Assembly (NCBI RefSeq): GCF_018215265.2
Contig: NZ_CP136562.1
Span: 3,100,001-3,164,000, forward strand
Length of the DNA stretch: 64,000 nt
Direction of reading: 5' to 3'
Origin: Paenarthrobacter sp. GOM3
GTDB taxonomy: Bacteria; Actinomycetota; Actinomycetes; Actinomycetales; Micrococcaceae
A program made the position numbers and the translations under genes. This document shows, in pieces, positions 50,304 to 59,281 of the stretch. Within the stretch, counting starts at the first letter, position 1, and each line of letters begins with the position of its first letter. Under the pieces are notes generated by a model, which saw nothing but the letters and a program-made list of their open reading frames with translations, made no database searches and was not told the DNA's origin.

Positions 50304-50320
50304 CCTAGGGAATCCCTAGG
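50304..50320. repeat. 17-bp perfect palindrome
   Basis: CCTAGGGA-A-TCCCTAGG is a perfect inverted repeat around one central base, between the kinase remnant and truA. It has the look of a protein-binding site, perhaps for the lost kinase's NarL-type partner. Confidence 0.75.
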
Positions 50321-50370
50321 AGTCAGCGAGACAGGTCTGTCACCTTCCATGAACCACTGAGCGGCTGCGT

Positions 50371-51261
50371 TTACTCCCTGCGGGCCCGCGTCAGTTCAGC
50401 CCGCGCCAGCAACTCGCCATCCGACGGGTACGCAACTTCCTCCAATACCAGCGGGTGGGGTGCGGCAAGAACGGATTTGGCATCCCGCTTCCGTTCCAAC
50501 AATCGAGCGTGCAGCCAGCCCGGCGATTCCAGACCCTCCCCCACACGCAGCGCAGAACCTACCAACGACCGCACCATGTTGTGGCAAAAGGCATCCGCCT
50601 GGACTGTGGCCACGATGACGCCGTCGCTCCCCCGCGCAAACGAGAACTTCTGCAGCTCACGGACCGTCGTGGCACCTTCGCGGGGTTTGCAGTAGGACCT
50701 AAAATCCTGGAGTCCCAGCAGTGCCTGCACGCCATGGTTCATCACGGAGACATCCACAGCGGACTTGTGCCACAAGGTAATGCTTCGAAGGACCGGGTCC
50801 CACCGTTCCGGACCGTCGGCAATCCGGTAACTGTATCTTCGCCACAACGCAGAAAAGCGGGCGTCGAAACCTTCAGGCGCCAGGCCGGCGTCGTGCACCT
50901 CCACAGCGCCGGTCAGGTCGCCAAGAATCCGGCTCAACGCACCACGGAGACGGCGCAAAAGCGCGACGGCGGGATCGAGTTCGTGCCCGCGCGGCAGTGA
51001 CAGCCACTCGGCTTCTGTCAGGTCCAGGTGAACTACCTGCCCACGGGCATGGACCCCGGCGTCAGTCCTGCCGGCAACCGTCACGCGGACGGGCCGCTGC
51101 AACAGGAGCGTCAGTGCTTCCTCCAGCGACCCCTGCACCGTGCGAAGACCAGGCTGCAGCGCCCACCCGCTGAAAGGGCCGCCGTCGTACGAGAGATCCA
51201 GCCGAACACGCAAAAACCCGCCGCCCCCCATAACGGGGGCAGCGGGTTTTCGTTCGTTCAT
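50371..51261 (-). CDS. truA: tRNA pseudouridine(38-40) synthase TruA
   Basis: It makes pseudouridine at positions 38-40 of the tRNA anticodon arm. The 296-residue protein shows RVRLDLSYDGGPFSGWALQPGLRTVQGSLEEAL, the catalytic Asp in VAGRTDAGVHARGQV, RRYSYRI and ADAFCHNMVRSLVG. The first ATG (51261) lies upstream of the rplQ terminator and has no clear ribosome site; an ATG at 51231 is in the loop of that hairpin and a TTG at 51213 starts where homology begins. The start is therefore uncertain. Confidence 0.93.
   Translation of the reverse strand: MNERKPAAPVMGGGGFLRVRLDLSYDGGPFSGWALQPGLRTVQGSLEEALTLLLQRPVRVTVAGRTDAGVHARGQVVHLDLTEAEWLSLPRGHELDPAVALLRRLRGALSRILGDLTGAVEVHDAGLAPEGFDARFSALWRRYSYRIADGPERWDPVLRSITLWHKSAVDVSVMNHGVQALLGLQDFRSYCKPREGATTVRELQKFSFARGSDGVIVATVQADAFCHNMVRSLVGSALRVGEGLESPGWLHARLLERKRDAKSVLAAPHPLVLEEVAYPSDGELLARAELTRARRE
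51212..51250 (-). terminator. Terminator after rplQ, inside the 5' part of truA
   Basis: AAAACCCGC-GCCCCC arms (51213-51228 with 51235-51250) form a long stem with one mismatch, followed on the minus strand by TTTTT. It lies 44 bases past the rplQ stop, and the annotated truA reading frame runs through it. Confidence 0.85.
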
Positions 51262-51293
51262 AGACTTAAGTCTACTGTGAAGAATTCAGTGAA

Positions 51294-51854
51294 TTACTTC
51301 TTGTCCTCAGCGGCCGGAGCCTCTTCGGTTTCAGCAGCTTCAGCTTCAGCAGCGTCAGACTCAGCGGCCGGAGCCTCTTCGGTCTCAGCAGCTTCGGTCT
51401 CAACGACCTCTTCCTCGGCAGCCGGAGCTTCAGCAGCCGGAGCAGCCTTGGCAGCAGCGTTGGTTGCTTCAGCAACAACGGCCTGCTTCGGGGAAACCGG
51501 CTCGAGGACGAGCTCGATGACAGCCATGGGAGCGTTGTCGCCCTTGCGGTTGCCGATCTTGGTGATGCGGGTGTAGCCACCATCGCGGTTGGCAACGGCG
51601 CCGGCGATGTCGGTGAACAGCTCGTGGACAACGCCCTTGTCGCTGATCAGGCCGAGAACGCGGCGGCGGGAAGCGAGGTCGCCACGCTTGGCGAAGGTGA
51701 CCAGACGCTCTGCGTACGGCTTCAGGCGCTTGGCCTTGGTGACCGTGGTGGTGATGCGCTTGTGCTCAAACAGAGCAGCTGCCAGGTTCGCGAGCATCAG
51801 GCGCTCGTGAGCCGGGCCGCCTCCGAGGCGCGGACCCTTAGTGGGGGTAGGCAT
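51294..51854 (-). CDS. rplQ: Ribosomal protein L17
   Basis: The core (residues 1-125: [59 protein letters not shown]) is normal L17. A C-terminal extension of about 60 residues is made of Ala and Glu (for example [12 protein letters not shown] twice), absent in E. coli L17. It lies 66 bases after rpoA and ends before a strong terminator. Confidence 0.97.
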   Translation of the reverse strand: MPTPTKGPRLGGGPAHERLMLANLAAALFEHKRITTTVTKAKRLKPYAERLVTFAKRGDLASRRRVLGLISDKGVVHELFTDIAGAVANRDGGYTRITKIGNRKGDNAPMAVIELVLEPVSPKQAVVAEATNAAAKAAPAAEAPAAEEEVVETEAAETEEAPAAESDAAEAEAAETEEAPAAEDKK

Positions 51855-51920
51855 AGTTATTTCTCCTGTTGTGTAAGCCGGTCAGGTCCATTGCTGGACC
51901 CGGCGGCCAAGATCTGCTGT

Positions 51921-52931
51921 TTAGAGCTCGTCGTCGCTGAACGCGGCGTCGTCCTCTTCGATGGCTGCGGCGCGGGCTGCGAGATCGAAACCGGGAGGGG
52001 AGTCCTTGAGGGACAGACCCAGTTCGACGAGCTTTGCCTTGACCTCGTCAATGGACTTCGCACCGAAGTTACGGATGTCCATCAGGTCAGCCTCGGAGCG
52101 GGCAACGAGTTCACCCACGGTGTGGATGCCCTCACGCTTGAGGCAGTTGTAGGAACGGACCGTGAGGTCCAGATCCTCGATCGGCAGAGCCATGTCGGCT
52201 GCCAGGGCAGCGTCCGTCGGCGACGGGCCAATCTCGATACCTTCAGCTGCGGTGTTCAGCTCACGGGCCAGACCGAACAGTTCCACCAGGGTGGTACCTG
52301 CGGAAGCAACAGCATCGCGGGGAGCGATTGCCTGCTTGGTCTCGACGTCGACAATGAGCTTGTCGAAGTCGGTGCGCTGCTCAACACGGGTAGCTTCCAC
52401 GCGGAAAGTTACCTTCATGACCGGCGAGTAGATCGAGTCAACCGGAATACGGCCAATCTCGGAGTCGCCGGACTTGTTCTGAGCTGCCGAAACGTAGCCA
52501 CGGCCGCGCTCGATGGTCAGTTCGAGTTCGAACTTGCCCTTCGAGTTCAGAGTGGCAATGTGCAGATCCGGGTTGTGGAATTCGACGCCGGCCGGCGGAG
52601 CGATGTCCGCGGCGGTGACGACTCCGGGGCCCTGCTTGCGCAGGTAAGCAACAACCGGCTCATCGTGCTCGGAGGAAACCGAAAGGTTCTTGATGTTCAG
52701 GATGATCTCAGTGACATCTTCCTTGACACCCGGAACCGTGGTGAACTCGTGCAGCACGCCATCGATCCGGATGCTGGTTACAGCGGCACCGGGGATGGAG
52801 GAGAGCAGGGTACGGCGGAGGGAGTTTCCGAGGGTGTAACCGAAGCCCGGCTCCAGCGGTTCAATGATGAAACGGGAGCGGTTCTCGGATACAACTTCTT
52901 CAGACAGGGTGGGGCGCTGTGCAATGAGCAC
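51921..52931 (-). CDS. rpoA: RNA polymerase alpha subunit
   Basis: A 336-residue subunit that nucleates polymerase assembly and contacts upstream promoter elements and activators. The N-terminal domain has [38 protein letters not shown]; the C-terminal domain has [44 protein letters not shown]. It follows rpsK after 149 bases holding a large hairpin; rpsD, usually found here, is absent. Confidence 0.98.
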   Translation of the reverse strand: MLIAQRPTLSEEVVSENRSRFIIEPLEPGFGYTLGNSLRRTLLSSIPGAAVTSIRIDGVLHEFTTVPGVKEDVTEIILNIKNLSVSSEHDEPVVAYLRKQGPGVVTAADIAPPAGVEFHNPDLHIATLNSKGKFELELTIERGRGYVSAAQNKSGDSEIGRIPVDSIYSPVMKVTFRVEATRVEQRTDFDKLIVDVETKQAIAPRDAVASAGTTLVELFGLARELNTAAEGIEIGPSPTDAALAADMALPIEDLDLTVRSYNCLKREGIHTVGELVARSEADLMDIRNFGAKSIDEVKAKLVELGLSLKDSPPGFDLAARAAAIEEDDAAFSDDEL

Positions 52932-53001
52932 TTAGGTTTCCTTTCGGCGAGCATCCGCTATATGACGCAACACAGGTGGTGGAAATCGGCTTCGGTTTCC
53001 A

Positions 53002-53067
53002 GCCTGACCAGCCGGGCCATGCTTATGAAGGGTCGAAACCATTCACAGCAGGCCCGGCCGGTCAGGC
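53002..53067. other. Long hairpin between rpsK and rpoA
   Basis: Arms 53002-53018 and 53051-53067 pair over 17 bp with one mismatch (GCCTGACC...GGTCAGGC), loop 32 bases. There is no T-tract. It occupies the slot where rpsD lies in many actinobacteria and could regulate rpoA or mark an old deletion. Confidence 0.7.
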
Positions 53068-53080
53068 AGGGAAGACCTAA

Positions 53081-53482
53081 TTAGACGCGGCGACGCTTCG
53101 GGGGGCGGCAACCGTTGTGGGCGCTGGGGGTGACGTCCTGGATGGAGCCAACCTCGAGGCCAGCGGCCTGAAGCGAACGGATTGCGGTTTCGCGTCCGGA
53201 TCCCGGGCCCTTGACGAATACGTCAACCTTGCGCAGACCGTGCTCCTGAGCGCGCTTTGCAGCAGCTTCGGCAGCCATCTGGGCAGCGAACGGGGTGGAC
53301 TTACGGGAGCCCTTGAAGCCAACCTCACCGGCGGAAGCCCATGAGATGACAGCACCGTTCGGGTCCGTGATGGACACGATGGTGTTGTTAAAGGTGCTCT
53401 TGATGTGCGCCTGGCCAAGCGCAATATTCTTCTTATCCTTGCGACGCGGCTTACGAACCGCTCCACGAGTCTTCGGGGGCAT
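53081..53482 (-). CDS. rpsK: Ribosomal protein S11
   Basis: A 133-residue 30S platform protein: [55 protein letters not shown] and the basic tail [16 protein letters not shown]. It follows rpsM by 51 bases in the alpha operon. Confidence 0.98.
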   Translation of the reverse strand: MPPKTRGAVRKPRRKDKKNIALGQAHIKSTFNNTIVSITDPNGAVISWASAGEVGFKGSRKSTPFAAQMAAEAAAKRAQEHGLRKVDVFVKGPGSGRETAIRSLQAAGLEVGSIQDVTPSAHNGCRPPKRRRV

Positions 53483-53533
53483 TGTTTCTCCTACAGAAAG
53501 TTATCGGGGGAAAACCGGATCAATCCCGAGGGA

Positions 53534-53911
53534 TTAACGTCCGGCCTTCTTCTTGCCGGCGACGGTGCGCTTCGGGCCCTTGCGGGTACGGGCGTTGGTC
53601 TTCGTACGCTGTCCGCGTACGGGCAGGCCCTTGCGGTGACGCAGGCCTTCGTAGCTGCCGATCTCTACCTTGCGGCGGATGTCAGCGGCTACCTCGCGGC
53701 GAAGGTCACCCTCAACCTTGTAGTTGCCTTCAATGTAGTCACGCAGCTGGACCAGCTCGGCGTCAGTCAGGTCCTTGACGCGAACGTCAGCGCTGATGCC
53801 GGTGGCAGCCAGGGTTTCGTGTGCACGGGTCTTGCCCACGCCGTAGATGTAAGTAAGCGCAATTTCCAACCGCTTTTCGCGGGGAATGTCTACGCCAGCG
53901 AGACGAGCCAT
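53534..53911 (-). CDS. rpsM: Ribosomal protein S13
   Basis: A 125-residue 30S head protein that contacts P-site tRNA and L5: [26 protein letters not shown], and [37 protein letters not shown]. The ATG at 53911 gives the family start; the longer open frame upstream is not coding. Confidence 0.98.
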   Translation of the reverse strand: MARLAGVDIPREKRLEIALTYIYGVGKTRAHETLAATGISADVRVKDLTDAELVQLRDYIEGNYKVEGDLRREVAADIRRKVEIGSYEGLRHRKGLPVRGQRTKTNARTRKGPKRTVAGKKKAGR

Positions 53912-54107
53912 AGTGGCAGTACTCCTTGAATAAACCGGAGGTCGTAGGCAGTACACCCACACGTTCAGTGTGGCCCCAGCCTCCGACCGGGGGTTCGCTG
54001 ACCAGGCTCTGTAATGCAGTCCTGGCACAGCTTGTGCTGCCTTTATTTACTTGCGTGGGCTAGCAACCCAGGTTTGCCCTTGCGGGCGCTGATTCCCGGA
54101 AGGGGAA

Positions 54108-54221
54108 TTAGCCCTGGCGCTGCTTGTGGCGCGGGTTCTCGCAGATCACCATGACCCGGCCGTTACGGCGGATCACTTTGCACTTGTCGCAGATCTGCTT
54201 GACGCTCGGCTTGACCTTCAT
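54108..54221 (-). CDS. rpmJ: Ribosomal protein L36 (zinc-binding form)
   Basis: A 37-residue L36: [37 protein letters not shown] in pieces, with the zinc-ribbon Cys at positions 11, 14 and 27 and the His near 32. It sits between infA and rpsM, the usual place. The zinc-free paralogue is at 9448-9570. Confidence 0.96.
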   Translation of the reverse strand: MKVKPSVKQICDKCKVIRRNGRVMVICENPRHKQRQG

Positions 54222-54293
54222 GGCGTTCCTTTGCGTGTTTTGCAGTTGATCTGCTGGAGCGGCTTAGGCACTGTTGCCTTGCCGCCCAGCAAT

Positions 54294-54515
54294 TTACTTG
54301 TAGCGGTAGACGATACGACCACGTGTGAGGTCGTATGGGCTCAGCTCAACCACTACCCGGTCCTCGGGGAGGATTCGAATGTAGTGCTGTCGCATCTTCC
54401 CAGAGATGTGTGCGAGAACGACGTGCTTGTTGGTGAGCTCAACACGAAACATCGCGTTGGGCAGCGCCTCAGTCACAACGCCCTCGATCTCAATGACCCC
54501 GTCCTTCTTGGCCAT
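54294..54515 (-). CDS. infA: Translation initiation factor IF-1
   Basis: A 73-residue OB-fold protein that blocks the ribosomal A site during initiation: [73 protein letters not shown], in parts. The start at 54515 follows GGAGGATATGGCC; the longer open frame upstream is not coding. First gene of the infA-rpmJ-rpsM-rpsK-rpoA-rplQ unit. Confidence 0.98.
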   Translation of the reverse strand: MAKKDGVIEIEGVVTEALPNAMFRVELTNKHVVLAHISGKMRQHYIRILPEDRVVVELSPYDLTRGRIVYRYK

Positions 54516-54684
54516 ATCCTCCGCTAACTGTTGTTTGCCGCTGTCCTCCAGTAGGCACCGAAGATCCAGCGGACGTTTTTTGTTTGCTTGGCCCCCTTGG
54601 AACCACGACACTAAAAAGGGCGTGGCTGCACAGACAACCAACAAATAACTCTACGCCAATGGAGCCGGAAAGTTAAATCCGACT

Positions 54685-54713
54685 ATGGTAGCGCACGTAC
54701 TTCCAGTCGTCAC
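54685..54713 (-). promoter_or_regulatory. Putative promoter of the infA-rpmJ-rpsM operon
   Basis: On the minus strand, GTGACG (54713-54708) and TACCAT (54690-54685) are 17 bases apart, resembling -35 and -10 boxes. They lie at the very end of the P1-peptidase gene, giving a long untranslated leader of about 165 bases before infA. Confidence 0.4.
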
Positions 54714-55690
54714 TCCCCCGTGAGGCGATAGGCAGGGAAGTTGCCCGCCGCCGTCGTGACGCTTTCCGCCGCTTGGACGCCGTCCAGAATCGCCAACCTA
54801 ACGGCCTCCGCGGCTGCGCTTTGAAGGGTTATCAGCGAAACCTGCCGCGCCTGTTCACTGCTGCGGTCGAGTCCGACGGCGCCAGTCGCCAACGCGAACA
54901 CGGTGTCACCGTCGGCAAGGGTGTGGGACGGATCCAGGGCCCGGGCCAGCCCGGCATGCCCGGCAGATGCGGTCCGCTTGCACTCGGCCACATCCAGCAC
55001 GGCATTCGTTGCAATCACCACGAGCGTGGTGTTGAGTCCCTGCGGCGGGGCCGATGGGTCTGCGACCCTCTGCGCGCTCGGTCGTTCCTCCCTTGGACGC
55101 GCGCTGCCGGGTCCCAGCCCCACCGGGGAACCCAGCGCGTTCACCACAGCGATAGCCCCTACAACCACGCCGCCCTCGAGTTCGATCGAGGACGTACCGA
55201 TCCCACCCTTGTACTGGCCGCGTGCAACCAGGGCACCGGTTCCGGCACCAACGTTTCCACGCGCGACGGCGGCATGGTCACCGGAGTCGAACGCCGCAGC
55301 CGCCGCACGGTAACCCATGTCGGCGTCAGGTCTTGCGTGCACGTCGCCACCACGCCCGAGGTCGAAGATCGCGGCGGCCGGAACAATTGGCACCACGGTT
55401 CCGGGGACAGCAAAGCCACGCCCATGTTCTTCACACCAGCGTTGGGCTCCCGCCGCGGAAACCAGGCCGAAGGCGCTGCCACCGGTCAACACCACAGCAT
55501 CAACGGTGGAGACAAGCGTGGTGGGATCCAAGGCGTCGGTCTCGTGCGTCCCCGGGCCGCCGCCCCGCACATCAACCGATCCGACCGTCCCCACGGGCGG
55601 AAGAACCACCGTCACCCCGGACAACCACCCATCTCCGATCCTCTGCACATGCCCAACCCGTACGCCAGCAACATCGGTGATTGAATTCAT
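54710..55690 (-). CDS. P1-family (DmpA/S58) aminopeptidase
   Basis: A 326-residue Ntn-type self-processing peptidase related to L-aminopeptidase/D-esterase. Seen are ITDVAGVRVGHVQRIGDGWLSGVTVVLPP, VLTGGSAFGL, RGNVGAGTGALVARGQYKGGIGTSSIEL, in which the Thr-Ser pair is the expected self-cleavage site creating the N-terminal Ser nucleophile, and VVIATNAVLD. The ATG at 55690 is preferred to 55705. Upstream of infA on the same strand, but with a promoter in between; its substrate is unknown. Confidence 0.87.
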   Translation of the reverse strand: MNSITDVAGVRVGHVQRIGDGWLSGVTVVLPPVGTVGSVDVRGGGPGTHETDALDPTTLVSTVDAVVLTGGSAFGLVSAAGAQRWCEEHGRGFAVPGTVVPIVPAAAIFDLGRGGDVHARPDADMGYRAAAAAFDSGDHAAVARGNVGAGTGALVARGQYKGGIGTSSIELEGGVVVGAIAVVNALGSPVGLGPGSARPREERPSAQRVADPSAPPQGLNTTLVVIATNAVLDVAECKRTASAGHAGLARALDPSHTLADGDTVFALATGAVGLDRSSEQARQVSLITLQSAAAEAVRLAILDGVQAAESVTTAAGNFPAYRLTGE

Positions 55691-55929
55691 GGCTCCATTC
55701 TCCACCGGACGCGCCAGCGACTCGCCGAGGCGACAAGTGGGAGCCGAGCCTCAAATACGAACACGCGGGGAACGCCGAGTAAACGGGCTGGGAAGTGTCA
55801 GACAACTATCGCTGAGGGACGCAGTTTTGGCCCCGACAGGCCGCTCCGGTGTGGTGAGCTAGGCCTGTCTTCGCCGCCCCGGTCCGGGCGCTGGCGGACC
55901 CCACATTCGCCCAAAAACGTTAGTGACCC

Positions 55930-56919
55930 ATGACTGCCCCACTGATTCACAAGAGCAGCACCGCGCCTGCGGAAGGCCCGGACGCTGCGGCTCCCGCCCC
56001 ACCAGTTGCGATGCCCGGGACAAACCGGGAGAGACGGCGCTGGTCCGGCCGTAGCCGCAAGGACTTCGTTGTCTTCCTGGCCATGGCCCTTCCCAACCTG
56101 GTGCTGATTGGCACCTTCACGTATTGGCCGCTGATTAATAACATCTACTACTCCACGTTGGATTGGACGCTGGGTTCTGCTTCGGCCACGGTTGTGGGGC
56201 TGCAGAACTATGTCACGTTCTTCACCAGCGAGGATGCGTCCAAAGTCCTCGGGACCACTGCAGTCTTCACAGTGATTACGGTGGGCGGCTCCATGATCCT
56301 CGGCCTGTTGGTTGCCCTCGCATTGAACTCGAAGGTTCGCGGCACCACCTTCGCGCGGTCCGCGGTATTTGCGCCGTACGTGCTCTCCGGAGTGGGCGTC
56401 GGTTTGGTGTGGCTGTTCATCTTCGATCCCGGCTACGGAGTCCTTGCCTGGATCCTTCGGGGCCTGGGGCAGCAGAGCCCCCAGTGGATCAACGACCCAC
56501 AGCTTTCGTTGGTGATGGTCATCATTGTGTATGTCTGGAAGAACCTGGGCTATTGCGCCGTGGTCTATCTGGCCGGACTTCAGTCGCTGCCGCGGGACGT
56601 GATGGAAGCTGCGGCATTGGACGGGGCGAACGGTGTGCGCCGGTTCCTCAACATCTCGCTCCCGCTGCTCTCCCCCACCACGTTTTTCCTGTTGATCACC
56701 ACCATGCTTAGTTCGCTGCAGGCATTTGACCTGATCCGCATCATGACTCCGCTGGGCAATGGCACCAGCACGCTGATCTATGAGGCCTATCTCCAAGCTT
56801 TCGGCGCCTACAACAGGGCGGGCTATTCGGCGGCGATCTCGGTGATCCTTTTCGCCATCCTGCTGATCATCACGGTCCTCCAACTGCGGTTCGTTGAGCG
56901 AAAGGTCCACTACTCATGA
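55930..56919 (+). CDS. Sugar ABC transporter permease (UgpA/MalF-like)
   Basis: A 329-residue inner-membrane permease with six hydrophobic segments after a long N-terminal cytoplasmic stretch. The EAA loop that contacts the ATPase is MEAAALDGANGVRRFLNISLPLLSPT. It resembles UgpA of the glycerol-3-phosphate/maltodextrin (CUT1) group. No good Shine-Dalgarno precedes the ATG. Its stop overlaps the start of the second permease by 4 bases. Confidence 0.92.
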   Translation: MTAPLIHKSSTAPAEGPDAAAPAPPVAMPGTNRERRRWSGRSRKDFVVFLAMALPNLVLIGTFTYWPLINNIYYSTLDWTLGSASATVVGLQNYVTFFTSEDASKVLGTTAVFTVITVGGSMILGLLVALALNSKVRGTTFARSAVFAPYVLSGVGVGLVWLFIFDPGYGVLAWILRGLGQQSPQWINDPQLSLVMVIIVYVWKNLGYCAVVYLAGLQSLPRDVMEAAALDGANGVRRFLNISLPLLSPTTFFLLITTMLSSLQAFDLIRIMTPLGNGTSTLIYEAYLQAFGAYNRAGYSAAISVILFAILLIITVLQLRFVERKVHYS

Positions 56920-57824
56920 GCGCACCGTCACCAGCCGCCGTCGTCGTTTCCCCGCACGAAGCTGAGCCACCCCGAAGGGCCCGGCCGTTTTCGCCCGCGA
57001 ATCTTCTCCAGACAGTCGCCGCCGGCTACGTCCCGTTGATCATCGCCACGCTTGTGGTGGCCCTGCCATTGCTGTGGATGCTGCTCAGCTCGTTCAAGCA
57101 ACCGGGCGAAATCGTCACCATGGACCTGAAGGTCCTGCCCGAGTCATTGAACCTGGAGAACTATGCCACGGCGATGACCACCGTTCCGTTCGCCCAGTTC
57201 TTCGCGAACAGCCTGATCGTTACAGTGGTTGGTTCCACCGTCAAGGTCATCCTGGCGATCCTAACCGCCTACGCCTTGGTGTTCGTGCGTTTTCCGTTCA
57301 AGAACGTCATCTTCGTGCTGATCCTGGTTGCCCTGATGGTCCCGGCGCAGGTGTCCATCCTGCCCAACTACATCCTGATAGCGGGCATGGGAGGCAAGAA
57401 CACCCTATGGGGCATCATCCTTCCCGGCCTCGGCACCGCGTTCGGCACTTTCCTCCTTCGGCAACACTTCCTGACCCTGCCACCCTCAATCCTCGAAGCG
57501 GCCGAGATCGATGGCGCCGGCCATTGGCGGCGCCTGTGGCAGATCATCGTTCCCGTGTCTGTACCGTCCATCGCGACGGTGGCACTGGTGACGGTAGTCA
57601 GCGAATGGAATGACTACATCTGGCCGCTCATCATCACCGACCGTCCAGAAACGATGACCCTGCCCGTGGGCCTCACCTTGCTGCAAAACTCCGAAAGCAA
57701 CGGAGCCGGCTGGGGAATCCTCATGGCCGGCGCCGTCCTGGTGATCGTTCCCATCCTGCTGGTGTTCGCCGCACTCCAGCGCTACATCGTTGCCGGCCTG
57801 ACGCAGGGAAGCGTCACCGGTTGA
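56916..57824 (+). CDS. Sugar ABC transporter permease (UgpE/MalG-like)
   Basis: A 302-residue CUT1-group permease. Six hydrophobic segments follow a short Pro/Arg-rich N-terminus. Its EAA loop is ILEAAEIDGAGHWRRLWQIIVPVSVPS. It is translationally coupled to the preceding permease and lies 48 bases before the binding-protein gene. Confidence 0.92.
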   Translation: MSAPSPAAVVVSPHEAEPPRRARPFSPANLLQTVAAGYVPLIIATLVVALPLLWMLLSSFKQPGEIVTMDLKVLPESLNLENYATAMTTVPFAQFFANSLIVTVVGSTVKVILAILTAYALVFVRFPFKNVIFVLILVALMVPAQVSILPNYILIAGMGGKNTLWGIILPGLGTAFGTFLLRQHFLTLPPSILEAAEIDGAGHWRRLWQIIVPVSVPSIATVALVTVVSEWNDYIWPLIITDRPETMTLPVGLTLLQNSESNGAGWGILMAGAVLVIVPILLVFAALQRYIVAGLTQGSVTG

Positions 57825-57872
57825 TTCTCCCACCACCACTCGCATCGAAGTACGTTATTGAAAGGAAGCACC

Positions 57873-59219
57873 ATGCGCACCAACCTTGACCGCCGACATT
57901 TCCTGGGACTTGCGGGCCTCGGGGCCGGAGCAGCGGCCCTCGCCGCATGTGGCGGACCGTCGACGGCGGGCACGGCAGACGCCGTCGACACCGCAACGAT
58001 CGACTTCAGCGGCGTAAAGCCTGCTGCCTCCATCGATTTCTGGACCAACCACCCGGGCAAGTCGCAGGACGTGGAAAAGGCCATTATCGAGAAGTTCCAT
58101 GCCAAGTTCCCTGACATCAAGGTCAACCTGGTCACTGCCGGCGCCAACTACGAAGAGATTGCCCAGAAGTTCCAGACCTCGCAGGCTGCCAAAACCGGAC
58201 TGCCCGGCTTGGTGGTCCTTTCCGACGTGTGGTGGTTCCGCTACTTCTCCAACGGCAGTATCATCCCCATTGACGGACTGGTGAAGCAACTGGACATCAA
58301 GATCGACGATTTCCAGAAGTCACTGGTTGACGACTACAAGTACGACAACAAACAATGGGCACTCCCGTATGGCCGGTCCACCCCGTTGTTCTACTACAAC
58401 AAGGACCACTTCAAGGCGGCAGGGCTTCCGGACCGCGCTCCGGCAACCTGGCAGGAATTCGCTGAGTGGGCCCCGAAGCTGAAGGCCACCTCCGGCGCGC
58501 AGTACGCCTACATCTACCCTGCTTTGGCCGGCTACGCCGGCTGGACCCTGCAGAACAACCTTTGGGGCTGGGGCGGAAGCTGGTCCAAGGAATGGGACAT
58601 CACCTGCGATTCCAAAGAATCCGTGGCTGCCTTGCAGTGGGCACAGGACTCCATCTACAAGGACGGTTGGGCCGGCGTTTCGTCGAAGGAAGCTGCTGAC
58701 GACTTCGCCGCCGGCATCACCTCGTCGACGATCTCCTCCACCGGTTCCCTGTTGGGTGTCCTGAAGGCCGCCAAGTTCAACGTCGGCGTCGGGTTCCTCC
58801 CCGGCGGCCCCGAGGTTCCCAGCGGCGTTTGCCCCACTGGCGGCGCAGGGCTCGGCATTCCGAGCGGGATCAGCAAGGAGGAGCAGTTGGCGGCCGCGAC
58901 GTTCCTCAAGTTCATGACTGAACCCGAGAACACGGCTGCGTTCTCCGCCGCAACCGGCTACATGCCCACGCGGCTTTCCGCAGACATGTCCACCGTCCTG
59001 GCCACCACGCCGCAGATCAAGATCGCCATGGACCAGCTCGCGGTCACCAAGGTCCAGGACAACGCAAGGGTGTTCCTTCCAGGCGCGGACCAGGAAATGG
59101 CCAAGGCCGCTGCGAAGATCCTCACCCAGCAGGGCGACGTGCAGGCCACCATGACCGAACTGAAGAAGACGCTCGAAGGCATCTACACCAAGGACGTCAA
59201 GCCCAAGCTGAAGGCATAA
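57873..59219 (+). CDS. Sugar ABC transporter substrate-binding lipoprotein (UgpB-like)
   Basis: A 448-residue extracellular binding protein. The N-terminus has a twin-arginine-like stretch DRRHFLGLAGLGAGAAALAAC with a lipobox Cys at about residue 27. The mature part reads as a UgpB-like domain: SIDFWTNHPGKSQDVEKAIIEKFHAKFPDIKVNLV, FYYNKDHFKAAGLPDRAPATWQEF, GAGLGIPSGISKEEQLAAATFLKFM. Glycerol-phosphate or a sugar is likely but unproven. The ATG at 57873 follows GAAAGGAAGCACC. No ATPase gene follows, so a shared ATPase must serve it. Confidence 0.92.
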   Translation: MRTNLDRRHFLGLAGLGAGAAALAACGGPSTAGTADAVDTATIDFSGVKPAASIDFWTNHPGKSQDVEKAIIEKFHAKFPDIKVNLVTAGANYEEIAQKFQTSQAAKTGLPGLVVLSDVWWFRYFSNGSIIPIDGLVKQLDIKIDDFQKSLVDDYKYDNKQWALPYGRSTPLFYYNKDHFKAAGLPDRAPATWQEFAEWAPKLKATSGAQYAYIYPALAGYAGWTLQNNLWGWGGSWSKEWDITCDSKESVAALQWAQDSIYKDGWAGVSSKEAADDFAAGITSSTISSTGSLLGVLKAAKFNVGVGFLPGGPEVPSGVCPTGGAGLGIPSGISKEEQLAAATFLKFMTEPENTAAFSAATGYMPTRLSADMSTVLATTPQIKIAMDQLAVTKVQDNARVFLPGADQEMAKAAAKILTQQGDVQATMTELKKTLEGIYTKDVKPKLKA

Positions 59220-59237
59220 CCCCCCTCGGACACGAAT

Positions 59238-59268
59238 AGAGCCGGGCTGCTTCAGCAGCCCGGCTCTT
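59238..59268. terminator. Bidirectional terminator between the ABC operon and map
   Basis: A perfect 13-bp stem (59238-59250 with 59255-59267, arm AGAGCCGGGCTGC) with a TTCA tetraloop. It lies between convergent stops at 59219 and 59282. Confidence 0.88.
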
Positions 59269-59281
59269 ATTCTTCGTGCCG

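Noticed and set aside
55798..56910. A 370-codon minus-strand frame opposite the first ABC permease
   Set aside because: Antisense of a clear permease; polar unnatural sequence.
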